This document shows positions 10,311 through 21,600 of a DNA stretch of 64,000 nucleotides, in pieces. The stretch comes from Dromaius novaehollandiae (lineage: Eukaryota; Chordata; Aves; Casuariiformes; Dromaiidae): the NCBI RefSeq assembly GCF_036370855.1, contig NC_088130.1:61542941-61606940 (forward strand), in the 5' to 3' direction. The notes under the pieces are model-generated. The model searched no databases. It was not told the origin of the DNA and was given only the letters and a program-made list of their open reading frames with translations. The translations under genes and the position numbers were made by a program. Every line of letters begins with the position of its first letter. Within the stretch, counting starts at the first letter, position 1.

Positions 10311-11700
10311 ACAAGGCAGCCACAGCACTTCAGCCAGCAACTGTTTCTGCTGCAGCAAGTCCCAGCCCCAGTAACATTGCAAACATCTGCCTCACTTCAG
10401 CAAATGGATCTGAACATTACAAAACGCGCTGCCCCCCCGGGGTCTGCTGTCCCCTCCTTACCCTGAGGGCAGGGCTTGCACACTCACAACTTGCTCACCG
10501 CCCCAGGGACATGTCTGCAGGCCAACAGACAGAACCACCACGCCGAGAGCAACCAGGAGACCCCATCACGCAAAGTTTGCTCCCACCAAAGCACCACTTC
10601 AGGGACCACAGCTGGTGACGTACCATTGAAAACCCTGAGATAAGGAGGGAGGCGTAAGCAAATGCTTGAGCCAGCAGTTCTTTCCAGGGTCACTTGCTCT
10701 GTACCTGTGGGAGTGGAGGGGCTCACCCAAGCAGGGACAGCACACAGGCTCTCACTCATTCAGTGAGGAGTTCCTGGAAGTGCCGGGGCTCAGCGCACAA
10801 AGGCAGGACTGGCTGCTGAACAAGGTATCATCCTAAAGGTGAATTCAGGCCCCTGCACTGCAGCCAAATGAACACATTGCAAAGGGTTTAGGGTGCTGAG
10901 GGACTGGGTAATCAGGTTCTGCAGAAAAGAGCATGCAGGATCCCCATTCCCTGAGAGGGAAGGGGGACTAAGATTTGCTAAGAGCTCCCAGGGACATGCA
11001 GGAGGCCAAGCTCAGTGCACTGGCTGAAGCACACTGCTAAATAGCCTGTCAACCCCTACCACTGGCCTCTTCCAGCCTTCGATCTCCATACCCCTTTTCG
11101 CCTGTGGGGGTGCAGGACCGCCTTGCCCAGCACCCCAGCCTGCACGCAGCAGGAGCACCCAGCACACACCTCACTGCCCCATGCCACCAACACGGCCGCA
11201 GTCTGACCAAAGCGCCTGCAATAGGGAGAGCAGCCTGGCCCTGGCTCTGGGGCAGGCACTGTTGAAAAGAGCTTCAACTCCTGCCTGCCTCCCAGAGCCC
11301 ACAGGCAGCACAGCCAGAGCAGGACTGCGTTTGCCACCTCATGACCTACGTGCACAACAGAAAAGGCTCAGGAGAGCACTGGATTTGAGCTGCAGGAAGC
11401 AAGGGCTGCTAGCGAGCACCAGGGCAGGAGGCTAGAGCCCCTATCAGCCTCTCCCACTTCCAAAGACAAGGTCAGAATGAACACTGGCCAAAACAGCCTA
11501 CTGTTGCCCCTGGGCCCCTGGGGAGGCCCACGTGGCCGCAGGAAGCACATCTGTCTCCACCCTTCGGAGGGGGGCAGCTGGCAGCGGATATCAGCAGCAC
11601 TATAAAACTGAACAGGACTTTTTCCAACCCCAACCTAGTCTGAAGAAAAAAAATAAATAGCAACCCAGGGCTCAGTTGTACAGACGTGAAGTGTTAAGTG

Positions 11701-11706
11701 TTTATT
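11701..11706 (-). terminator. UBE2R2 poly(A) signal, candidate proximal
   Basis: The minus strand reads AAAATAAACACTTAAC about 690 bases after the stop codon. A weaker ATTAAA lies at 12077-12082. Confidence 0.45.
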
Positions 11707-12299
11707 TTAGGGTTCATATCACAAGTCTTTTTCAGAGACAAAGCTGATTGTGCCCTCTGAGGCTCCCAGGGCCAGCTATTTCCTAACTTGAGCAGGCTGA
11801 AAAGGAATACTGTACCTTTCAGTAACATCCCATCAAGCTCAACACACAGTAGCTTTACACTCTCCGCCCCACACCTTAAAAAGGAAAAGCCACCACCACA
11901 AGGCTAAACGAATGTACACACGCTATTATTGTAAATGGAGCAGCTAAACCTTGGCAATTTGCTTTGTGTGGATTTTTTTCTTCCCAGTAAATGCAGCACT
12001 TGAGCTCCCAAAAACCCAGCTTCCAATGGGTTTGTTCCAGCTTTAAATACATTAAACATCTCAATGCAAGACTGTATTTAATTCAAAAATCTAAACGCGA
12101 GCAAACCTGTTTCGCTGTGAGCGTTTCGTAGAGAAGTGAAAAGGGGAGTTTCTTTTTTAAAAAGAAATCATAATACAGTGATGAAAGGGTTAAGAATGCA
12201 AGAATTCAGACATTCTGTGGAGGGTCTCTAAGAGGTCCATAAAAAAGGAGCAAACAGATCCATACAACAGGAGACAGCAGGAGACAAAAGTTTGTTGAT

Positions 12300-12308
12300 C
12301 CCCCCCCC
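12300..12308 (-). repeat. G9 run in UBE2R2 3' UTR
   Basis: Nine consecutive C on the plus strand, about 90 bases after the stop codon in transcript terms. Confidence 0.93.
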
Positions 12309-12396
12309 ACACTTTTTTGCTGGACTGCTGCTAGGTTACCGCTGCTCCCTTCTGGCCTGAGTCGGCAGGGCAGTACAGGGGCATAGAGGGAGCAGG

Positions 12397-12616
12397 TCAC
12401 GACTCCTCGTTGCCAGAATCGTCGTCATCGTAACAGTCGGCATCTTCCTCCTCCTCGTCTTCGTCGTCAATGTCGTCATCATACAAGTCGTCGTAAAGCA
12501 AATCTGAACTGTTGTCATTGGAAGGCACTTTAGTTTTGATGCAGTACTCTGCCAGCGTAGTGGGGACCTTCACGCCATCCTTCTCTGCCTCAGCTTTAGT
12601 AGCCAAAACCTGTTTC
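12397..12616 (-). CDS. UBE2R2: UBE2R2 exon 5, coding part with stop
   Basis: Encodes residues 167-238 and TGA. It begins [20 protein letters not shown] and continues into the acidic tail that binds the cullin basic canyon in CDC34-type E2s. Residue 170 is Leu here; I recall Ser in human UBE2R2 and Leu in the paralogue CDC34, from memory only. Confidence 0.96.
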
Positions 12617-15600
12617 CTGTGGGAAGGAGGACAGAGCAACATGACCCTGCACTCGCAGCGATCCCTTGACACCGCCAACCAAACACTCCCAGCAGCTCAG
12701 AGTCAGGACAGTTACTTCAACCACTGCTAATGCTTGGCTGAAGCATCACAAACGGTACTATAAACAGATTAAGTCCCCATAGCCCTGGGTTTGGGAGTAC
12801 TCCCAGTTTGTTTGCAGCATGCACACACTCTCTACAACACAGGAAATCACTTATTCTGCAGGGATCTGTATTAGAGACCTGCCAGAGCTTGGAGCGAGTT
12901 TTGTTACATTAGCTGCCTCGCCATAGCGGGGATGTTCAGGCGTTTCTCAAGATGAGTTATCTGAGGCAGCTTTGGAGATGCTATACACAGCCGCCTCCAC
13001 CACTGACTACCCCAGTATGCTCAGAACTGAGCTTTCCACAAGCATTTGGCACCTCTGCTCCCCCTGAAGAGCACGCAGCTACACCCCAGGACACAGCTGT
13101 AACCCAGTGTTGTTTGGGGACTGGCAGGATACAAGAGTTTCCTGTTGCTTCAGGACGGAGGCTCTGGCTGGTGCCTCCAGGCAGCGCCTGGGTTATGAAC
13201 TGTTGCTCACATGTGCTCGTTTCCCAGCAGTGAAGGAGCAGATGGCAACCCGTCCCCTCACCCCCCTCCTGCCTGCTCTTCAGGAACAGTCTGCGATACT
13301 CTGGTTATGCAATAAATCCAGCTCCCCTGAAGCCAACGCAGCTTGAGGGACTAAGATAATCTCCCAATGAGGCTCCTTGCACAGCTCAGGCCAGTGACTG
13401 ACAACCCTGCTTAGCTCCAGCAACAGGTATTCTGCATGCCCAACAGCTGTGCCAATGCAGATATGGTCTTTTGCGAGGCAAGTGTGACAGAAGTCACACT
13501 GCAGTAAGGGCCGCTCATTTGTGGTCCCACAGCCACACCGGCTGAAGTTTATGCTGCCTTCCAACAGCACCTGATAAGCCATCAACTTCTGAGCAAAGGC
13601 CAGTCAAGACTGAGCAGTGCTTTGAGCTAATCAAACCCAGCCTCACAATGCTTGCCAAATCCTGCTGATGTCCCTTCAATTTGAAGGGACAAGATTATAA
13701 TTCATGAGTGCATTAAGCACAGAATTAGTGGGATGCAGTCAGTTTGAATCACATCCCAAGCAATGCAGGCAGCGCTCAAAGGCAAGCAGCAACTTCGACT
13801 GGGATTTACTAGCAGCCAGTAAACTTTGCAGAGCATCATGCCAGATTAGTCTGAAGAAAAGACCAATTCGAAGACAGATCAGCCTTGTCCTTCTGTTCTA
13901 GAAGTCTGCACCAATTCTGTACTGAAAAACCTACTGGGACCAGAAACCAGGACTTGGAATAAGATTGCAAAATCTAATTTCCAAAGAAGCAAGCACAGTG
14001 AGAATTTGGTTTCAGCAAATTCAGCAAGTTTCAGTAGCCTGTTTTGCAGGACTCAAAGCAGGGGACTGGTAGCATCATACATGGCAAAACTTACCTAATG
14101 ATTTCAGCATACTCCTTGTCTTTTCCTTTACTGTCCCTCCATTTCCTGAACATGACTGATGCATCCACATTGGCAGGAGAGAATGTGTTGGGCTCATTAA
14201 GCAAAGAGATTACACTCAGTAAGATAGTCCTGGAAAAGGTAACCACAATAGCAGAGTCAGAGCTAAGCATTCATGGATTTTGGGCACCAATGAATCCTTT
14301 AGGTGATACATCAGAAACTGGTTTAAGGCCAAAACTTAAGCTAAGGAAAACTGAAGCAATAGCTGAAATGAGAGCAGACATTTATACTGATGGCCAGGCA
14401 CTGAAGTTCACAGGGAAGGTGACATGATACAAATTGTCGAGGATCTAATTTTACTACAGACGGAACAGCAATGCACTTCAGAGCACACCAGCAAGCTCTT
14501 TCCTCCTGGATGAGCTAGAAGATGTGCTGTCACAGCACCTCTGCATATCTGACTGAAAGACACTTTCGGTTTGGAAGTGCTTTTGCACAGATTAAGAACC
14601 ACAGTTCAGAAGGACATTCAGCTGCCATGCCCAAGTGTTCCCACCCAGACCAAACTGCAGTGGCCATTCCTTTGCTCTCTGACCCCAAAGCTCCAATTCT
14701 AGCCAGCTAGAAGAGAGGAGAGAAGGGAAAATAAGCAGGTGGAAAGGGGACACAAAGCCAAGTGTGCTCTTGCACCTGGTCCATCACTTCCATCCATGTG
14801 TTTGGGATAAGGGTGGCAGGCAGAGCTCAGTGAGTCCAGAATCCAACTTGTCCATGCTGCCTGTGGTTGGTAGAGGGTTGAGAACATGCTTGGTGAGCCT
14901 GCTCCCTATGACTCTCAGCTTCCCAGCAGAAAGCCAGGGCATTTGCCCACCCCAGCATAGCAAGAGGGACTAAGACCTCAGGCCCTCAAATCAGGCTGCA
15001 CTGCCTTCTCTATCTGATTGCATGTCAGGAGGCTGGTGCTGCGGCTAGGTATCAGCTCTCCTCAGACCTTGGCCTGTGCACTTCTCAGTACACTGCAGTG
15101 ACATGTGAACAAGGCAATGGGAAGACAATACAAATGTTTTTCAATATCCAGGCAAACCACCAAGGGCCCAGCAGGACTTGGCTGCTGGGACTCAGCTGCT
15201 GGGACTCAGCAAAACCAGCATGAGCCAGTCACATAACCCCTGGCAGACAGACAACTTTCCTAGATTTCTAGCAACAGCATGGAGCTAGCTGTGCTCCTCT
15301 GCAAGTGTTTACTGAGGGCAAACAACACTTACCTTACCCAGAACCTTTTCCTGCTTTTCCTACAGCCCTCTACATTTCAGAGCTTCTGCCCTTTGGTGCT
15401 CACATACTGCCATGAGAGGCACAAACACAAAACTCAAGAGCAGGCCACGTTTGGCAGCTCTGCACACCCAGTCACTTGGCTGTAGCCACCATGACAATAG
15501 CTTCATATCCTGAGGGTGTCCCACTGGCAAAAGCTTTAGAAGTTAAATGGAAGGAAAGAACACAGACAAATAATAGGTCTTGAAATACAGCAGTACATAG

Positions 15601-18600
15601 AAACTGCCCTGCAGAACTTGATTAAAGGAGACTACAGTCTCAACTGTACTTACAGTGATTTAGAGAGCACATACTGCTCCACATGCATAAGTACATCTAA
15701 CATCTGGGATATAATTCCAGGAAACGCTTGGTCACTTGGATGGTTAGTTTCTTGAAAAGTTTTGAAAATAAATGCTTATGTCCAGACTGTTCAGCACAGC
15801 TATCAGGACAGTCTTGTAGAGTCTATTTTCTGAATGTTGTAATTCGGTAGGAAGGGAGAGTGATAGCTCTCGGGAAAGCCGATCAGACTGGAATGATGTG
15901 CAGAAGATAGATTCTCTTTCACTTCATCCATCTCAAGGATTTTTTTTTTAAAAGCATCTGATCCTTAGCAAACATGCTATAAGCCAGCACATTAGCTCCA
16001 GTAGTATTACAGCAGTTTCACTATAGAGCAGGGACAGCCTAGGGAAGGCCCAGGGCCGGAGTTAATATCAAGGTTTATCATCTACTCTACCATGCTTCCA
16101 GCAGCAGAGTGAGGACAAGCCTATTTCCACTCTGGTGCCTCAGACTTCAAAAATCAATGCAAAGCCACTTAGATATGTCACCAAGGTCACTGGCTGTCAG
16201 AGGTGAGGCTCTCTGCACTGTTCATTCATGGAACTGATTTGACACATTAATCAGGACTGTTGACACCCCAAGAACTGGACACCTCACTGATTTAAACCCT
16301 GCTTTTGTGAGTGGGTAGATAAGGTACTCCAGCATAGGAAGGATCCCAGTATATGGGATCCGACAGGCCCAAAACTACAGAAGGGCTTGACTGAAAACAT
16401 CTTCATCACTGAACACTAACTGCTCTGACTGGACACAAACTGACCTTCGCAATATTCTTGGGGATCTGTTTCTCACTCAGGCTAGATACATGCAAGTCGT
16501 CTGGATGAAGAGTAGGGATTTCAAACCTCCCTTCTGTCTTCTCACCATCTCTCCCCATTCCTGGGAGCAGTTACCCTGTCAGCTGTACCCTATCAACAAC
16601 CATCATGCCATTTTGCTTTAAATATTTACAGTGCTGCTGTCTTCATCAGAACTAGTCACTCTAGATCCCTTCATCATCAGTGAAGAGAAACCAGCAGGTT
16701 CAAGGAATCAGACCTGTTCAGTGCCCATTTCTCTCCATGTGATGCCCTTCTGTTGATACAAGCTCAGTTGGATCGACTTCATTTAAATCAAAACAGACAT
16801 TCAGGTAGACTGAAGTTTAGGGGCTCCCAACCAATGCAGCCTGTTATACCTTGTCGAAAAGAATTTTCTTCTAGCTTTAATCCGCATTGTGGCTTTTCAC
16901 AGCCATCTCTGGACGTAGGTGTAGATTTGGCCTAGCACATTCTTACTCTCCAAAGTGAGGGGACTTGGCTTGGACTGCACTGACAGTGACATTTGATCTG
17001 GGCAGCGCTCTGCAATCAATTCAATGCACTAAGTCAGCCAGAAAGCCAACAAAAATGGGCATCCTCAGGAAGCAAAATGATAGCAAGTCTGGGAGCATCA
17101 CTTGGCTCCATGAAGTGTCAGTGTACCAACAACATCTTCAGTACTGTGCTCAGTTCTGGCCTGTGCACCTTCAAGAACATAGTGAAACCAATGAAGATAG
17201 AGAAGGGCATATAGAGAAGGGCATCTAAAACTATCAAAGAGCTCCCTTTCCTAAGCCCTGCCACCATTTTCTCAGCTTTATGGGACTTGGGACACAGAAG
17301 AGGGAAGACAAAATGCTCTCTGCTGCACAGATCACAGCTGTATGCCTTGACATCTTCCTGGTTGTTAGTGATATTTACTTATTCCCAACTTCTCTTTACA
17401 AAAGAAGAAATGAGTATGCTCAATACCTTTAGCAGTAGAAAAGCAGTTGATCTCAAAGTTGAAGACTGGTTCCCCCTCCCCAACACCTATACCATGATAG
17501 CCTATAGTAAACTGTCAACTAATAGCCAGCAGGGATTACAAAATTCAGCAGCTGAAGAGAACTCCTCAGTTATGCATGCAGCTCATAACAGATGACTGTG
17601 CTCCCCTCATGTCTTGCAGTCCTCCACCTCCTATCTGATAAGCTCTGGAGCCTCATGAAGCCAGACAGGACCCCAGCAGGAAACATTTCTGTATTGCACT
17701 TAGCCCAAAGGATGTTGCTGGCAGTGAGCTAACAGTTAAGTACATGCTTTATCTGTGCCTGGTGCTATAACTGAGGAATGTTTTTTCCCCCCAAAATGTC
17801 ACTCTTAAGCCTAAACATTCTATGAGAGTAAGTGCCAAAGAACACACTGAAGTAAGGAGAAGCAGAAATAGGAAAATTAGCAAGATGAGAAACTTCAAGC
17901 CTTCAGGGTTCTATACAATGAACTACTTAGCGTTTACGTGATCTAAACGATCTATATCCTAAGCTGCTTCGTAACCGTGAATGCAAGCTTGCCAGGTAGT
18001 CCTAACTACTGGAGCAGATTATTCTGTCAAATGTAACAAAACCAGTTTAATAGCCATGTGAGCAGTGGGACAGGTGAAACACAACTCAGCAATATAAAGT
18101 TTGAAATTGCATTTATGTGGGTTTTTTGGGTTTTATTTTTATTTTTTTAAACCTGGACTAGAACTTTTCAGAGGCTGCTTCATACTCCCTTGTACTTGAG
18201 ACAGATGGATTGAAAAGTGATGACCTTTAACTTTTAATGCAAGACTTCTTACTCTTCAGAAGTTCATGCAACCAAGACACATCATTTCTTGAGCCTTTTT
18301 AACCTTGAAGTTGTACACTCCAGGAGGGAATATCAGTTGTTCTAATTTGCTGACCGTTACCTTTTCTAGTTTCCTGCCACATTAGTTCTGGCTCAGCACT
18401 TTGTAGTGTGCGTTACAATCCTACTCCAACGGGTCAAGAATCCAATAAATCCCCCTTGCTAGATCTCTGCTTTGACAACGGCTTTTTTCAAATGAGTGTT
18501 ATCAAACCAAATTAGATAGAAACCGTATCGAGCCATCAGACAATGCTTTTCAGATCCCTCTTATGGGCTGAGATTCCTAGTTTGAATTACCAATTAAAAA

Positions 18601-21600
18601 ATGGGGGTTTAGAGTTGGGGACCACCATCTAATAAATCACTCTGAAAAGTAGTAGATTTCTCATGTAATTACTGAAAAAAATCAGAAGTAGAGGCAATTG
18701 TTTTAACCTTATCTGGATAATGAATCAGAGTTAGAACAGGACAATACTCCAACTTTTTTTCCCCCCCACTATGTCACTATTCCTGCTGCACACATCAGTG
18801 ATTTGCTGTTTGAGATTACTTTTTTCAGTTGTTTATTAGAGATGTCTTGCAGTGGGAATGAAATTCAGAGTTGAGACATTTCAGAGAAATAGGTTAGTCT
18901 TAAATGCCTCTGATTCCTTGTGATTCCTTCTGTTTTTGGCAGTGAAAGAAAACTAACTGTTCAGGGCACCATACTGCATTGTAGGAAATAGGGACAAGTA
19001 TTGGAAGGCAAATATTAGGTAGGATTATGCAAAAAAATTCTTACTAGGCCTGAATACTCAAAAATATTCTTTCCACTAATTCTATCTTAGAGGAGTCTGA
19101 TTAACTTAAGTGTAAGATAACATGGACTGGAAAAGGCTACAACATTTGAGAAAATTTGCTTCAAGAACATGAAAAACTGCAAACAGAAGCCCAGCCTCAG
19201 GACACACAACACTCCAGTGTCTGAAGAGGCAACTGAGGAAGTCTGGCTTCTACCTGACTCAAGCCCTAAAGCCCCCAAAGTCTTAAATTCCCTTCCACAT
19301 CTTTTTCCACCATAGGCTTTACTCTAGGAAGGACAGAGATGATAGGCCTTTGAGGTAACTGTTGTGCATCACCAGTTCCATGCTTTTACCTGACATTTTG
19401 GGTAGGGTTCCACCTCTCAGATGGCAGCTCTCCACTTTGTGGGTCATCTACAGGTGGGTGAAGAATTGAAATACATACATCTCCATTCTGCAAGATAAAA
19501 ATGAAAGTTGAATATAGGCTTGCTTGAGGTAAGGTCTGATGACTTACTTTTACCACTTTGGCTATGTTCTGAGCAAATTAACTGTGTGCATATGGAAGCC
19601 CCCAAATACCAGCAAATAGACAGAAGAGCTGGAAACATCTCTCAGTTCTTCCTGGGTCTGTTGTATTTATAGGCTTAAAAGCTTCCCTTTCCTAAAAGCA
19701 GAACTGGTCTGCAAAGGGGTACAAAACAATCTAAGGTCAAGAGACTTAAAGACTATAGCAAAGCAAACAAGAATAGTAAAAAAAAAAAAAAAGTTGCATA
19801 GAGCTAAATTGGTCTCTAGATTGCAAGTGTGCAACAATGATAGAAGAGCTGTTGTCACATGAGACCTGAAGTAGGGTTAAATTTTTTTATTATTATTATT
19901 TTTTTTTTTTTTTTTGCCCAGTGGTAAATGAATAAGCTACAGGAATCTTTAAATCCAAGGGTTTAGCACTCTACACTAGCCCAGCTATCAAAGCAATACT
20001 TCTCCTGGGACACAAGAAGGCTGAACAGATGGTGAGGGGCAGGCTTAAGCCACTCTCCCCTTAGACACAGTTGTTCAAAATATCAGGTGAAAAAAGCAGG
20101 AGATGCTCTCTGAGGGTTTCACTAAAAATTCATTCCAGCATGCAAGAGGAAGAATATTTTGGCAGCATATGGAAGCCATACAGCCACATAATCCTCAATC
20201 TGTGTCTTACTTACCAGCGCTATAGTCTGAATATAGATTCAAAGCTTCATAATGCCTTCCATTTATAAACACTTCAAGAAGCCTGTAACATTAATTCTCT
20301 ATCAGTTACAGCACTCTGGGATGCAATTACTGTGTAGGAGAACTGTAGCAGTATTCCTCATGGCCAATATCTTCCATTGAAGCTGACTCCAGTGGTTCCT
20401 GGGGTGCCAATGCCTTACTGCAGGATGGGGCAAATGTGCCGATGGGGCCCAACACCAGCTAACAGATGTTGGCCTCAGCAAGCCCTGCTGGCTTGCTTCA
20501 TCTTACAGCCAGTTACTCAGATTGCTCATGAGTTCCCATGAGCAGTCCTATACCGTCAGGTGACAACCTCAGCTGATGGGCAACTCTCACACTGTCCCTT
20601 GTCACCCTGATCTAAGGTAAAGGTCGATCATAGGAACAAGGGAGACTTCAGATCAGTTTTGCTCAACACTATGAACCAGCAACACCCCAAGCACCAAGTT
20701 CCACATGTCCTGAGGACCCTCCAACGCTGCTCTACCCATAGAAGTTGGGGTATAAAGCAGTGCTGCTCACAGCAGTATTATCCATGTCTTTGAACCTCAG
20801 CCAGTGATCGCAGCTACAGACAGCAACAACTCACCTGAAAAGCCTCCCCAAACTCACCACGATCAACAGTGATATTTATTTTACAGTCAGCTGAGATCCT
20901 GCTTCAATGCTGGAGGCTTGTGATCAGTATCCAGAATTCAGCTGCTTGCTAACCCTGCCAGGTATGCTAATCTAGCAAGTCGTCGTCATTCTGAAGCAGC
21001 TTTTTGTCAAGAACGTAACTATGAATGGCAAAAGTAGCACCTGGAGCTGCTGAATACCCAAGCATACATCCACACTGCTGGAACAGTGGTTTTTCTGTTT
21101 GTTTGTTTTTTAAAGAACTGGGCAGTTTCCTTTTTAGGACCTCAAAAGTCTTGTCCAATCTGTAAATCTTTATTAATATCACTTTAAGGTGAAACTAAGC
21201 TTACCAGTGCTAAGTTATGTTTATGGCTTATTCTGTTTTTATTCCTGATTCTCAATAGCTTACAGTTACTTCTCTAGCTATCTCCTGGGAGAATGTAGCA
21301 CTGCTGATCAGGAGAAAGCGCCCTAACACTGACGGGTAGTTCCTCATGTGATCAGGTAAGCAGAACATGGGCTAACATATTTTGCAATATGAAAAATGAG
21401 GAAAGCAAGGAAGTAGAAAGTTCTCCTCTTGAAATCACGTTAAGTGCTTTGGAATTCAAATAGGGCAGCACAGCACAACAGAATTTGGAAGAGCAAAAGT
21501 GCCATGGGACCTGGATCAACATGGATTTTTTTAGGCATCAGTGTAGTCAAGGAAACAGCCATCCTCTGCACATTTTTGAAAGACATAAACAAGGAAGATG

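Larger units (their letters stand above)
9045..12396 (-). other. UBE2R2: UBE2R2 3' UTR (extent inferred)
   Basis: The UTR starts after the TGA at 12397-12399 and probably ends near 9045, just beyond the minus-strand AATAAA at 9067-9072 and an ATTAAA at 9053-9058. That gives about 3.3 kb, similar to the long UTR I recall for mammalian UBE2R2. A proximal AATAAA at 11701-11706 would give a 0.7 kb UTR. Three long G-runs occur in the sense strand. The open frames inside resemble no protein family. Confidence 0.55.
14230..19389 (-). other. UBE2R2: UBE2R2 intron 3, 5.2 kb
   Basis: Contains a decayed CR1 LINE fragment at about 16955-17300 and a perfect 14-base tandem duplication at 15181-15208. Otherwise it is unique-looking, moderately AT-rich sequence. 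Confidence 0.9.

Noticed and set aside
10118..10618. 166-codon open frame on the plus strand
   Set aside because: It lies antisense in the UBE2R2 3' UTR, includes the C14 run read as Pro and has no family resemblance.
16170..16235. Weak similarity to an inverted MIR/CORE-SINE segment (CCAAGGTCACTGGCTGTCAG)
   Set aside because: The resemblance is short and needs gaps. It is below what I can separate from chance by eye.
16575..16685. Possible C/D snoRNA on the minus strand (ATGATGA near 16675, CTGA near 16579)
   Set aside because: The flanks do not pair into a terminal stem, and no good internal C'/D' boxes are visible.
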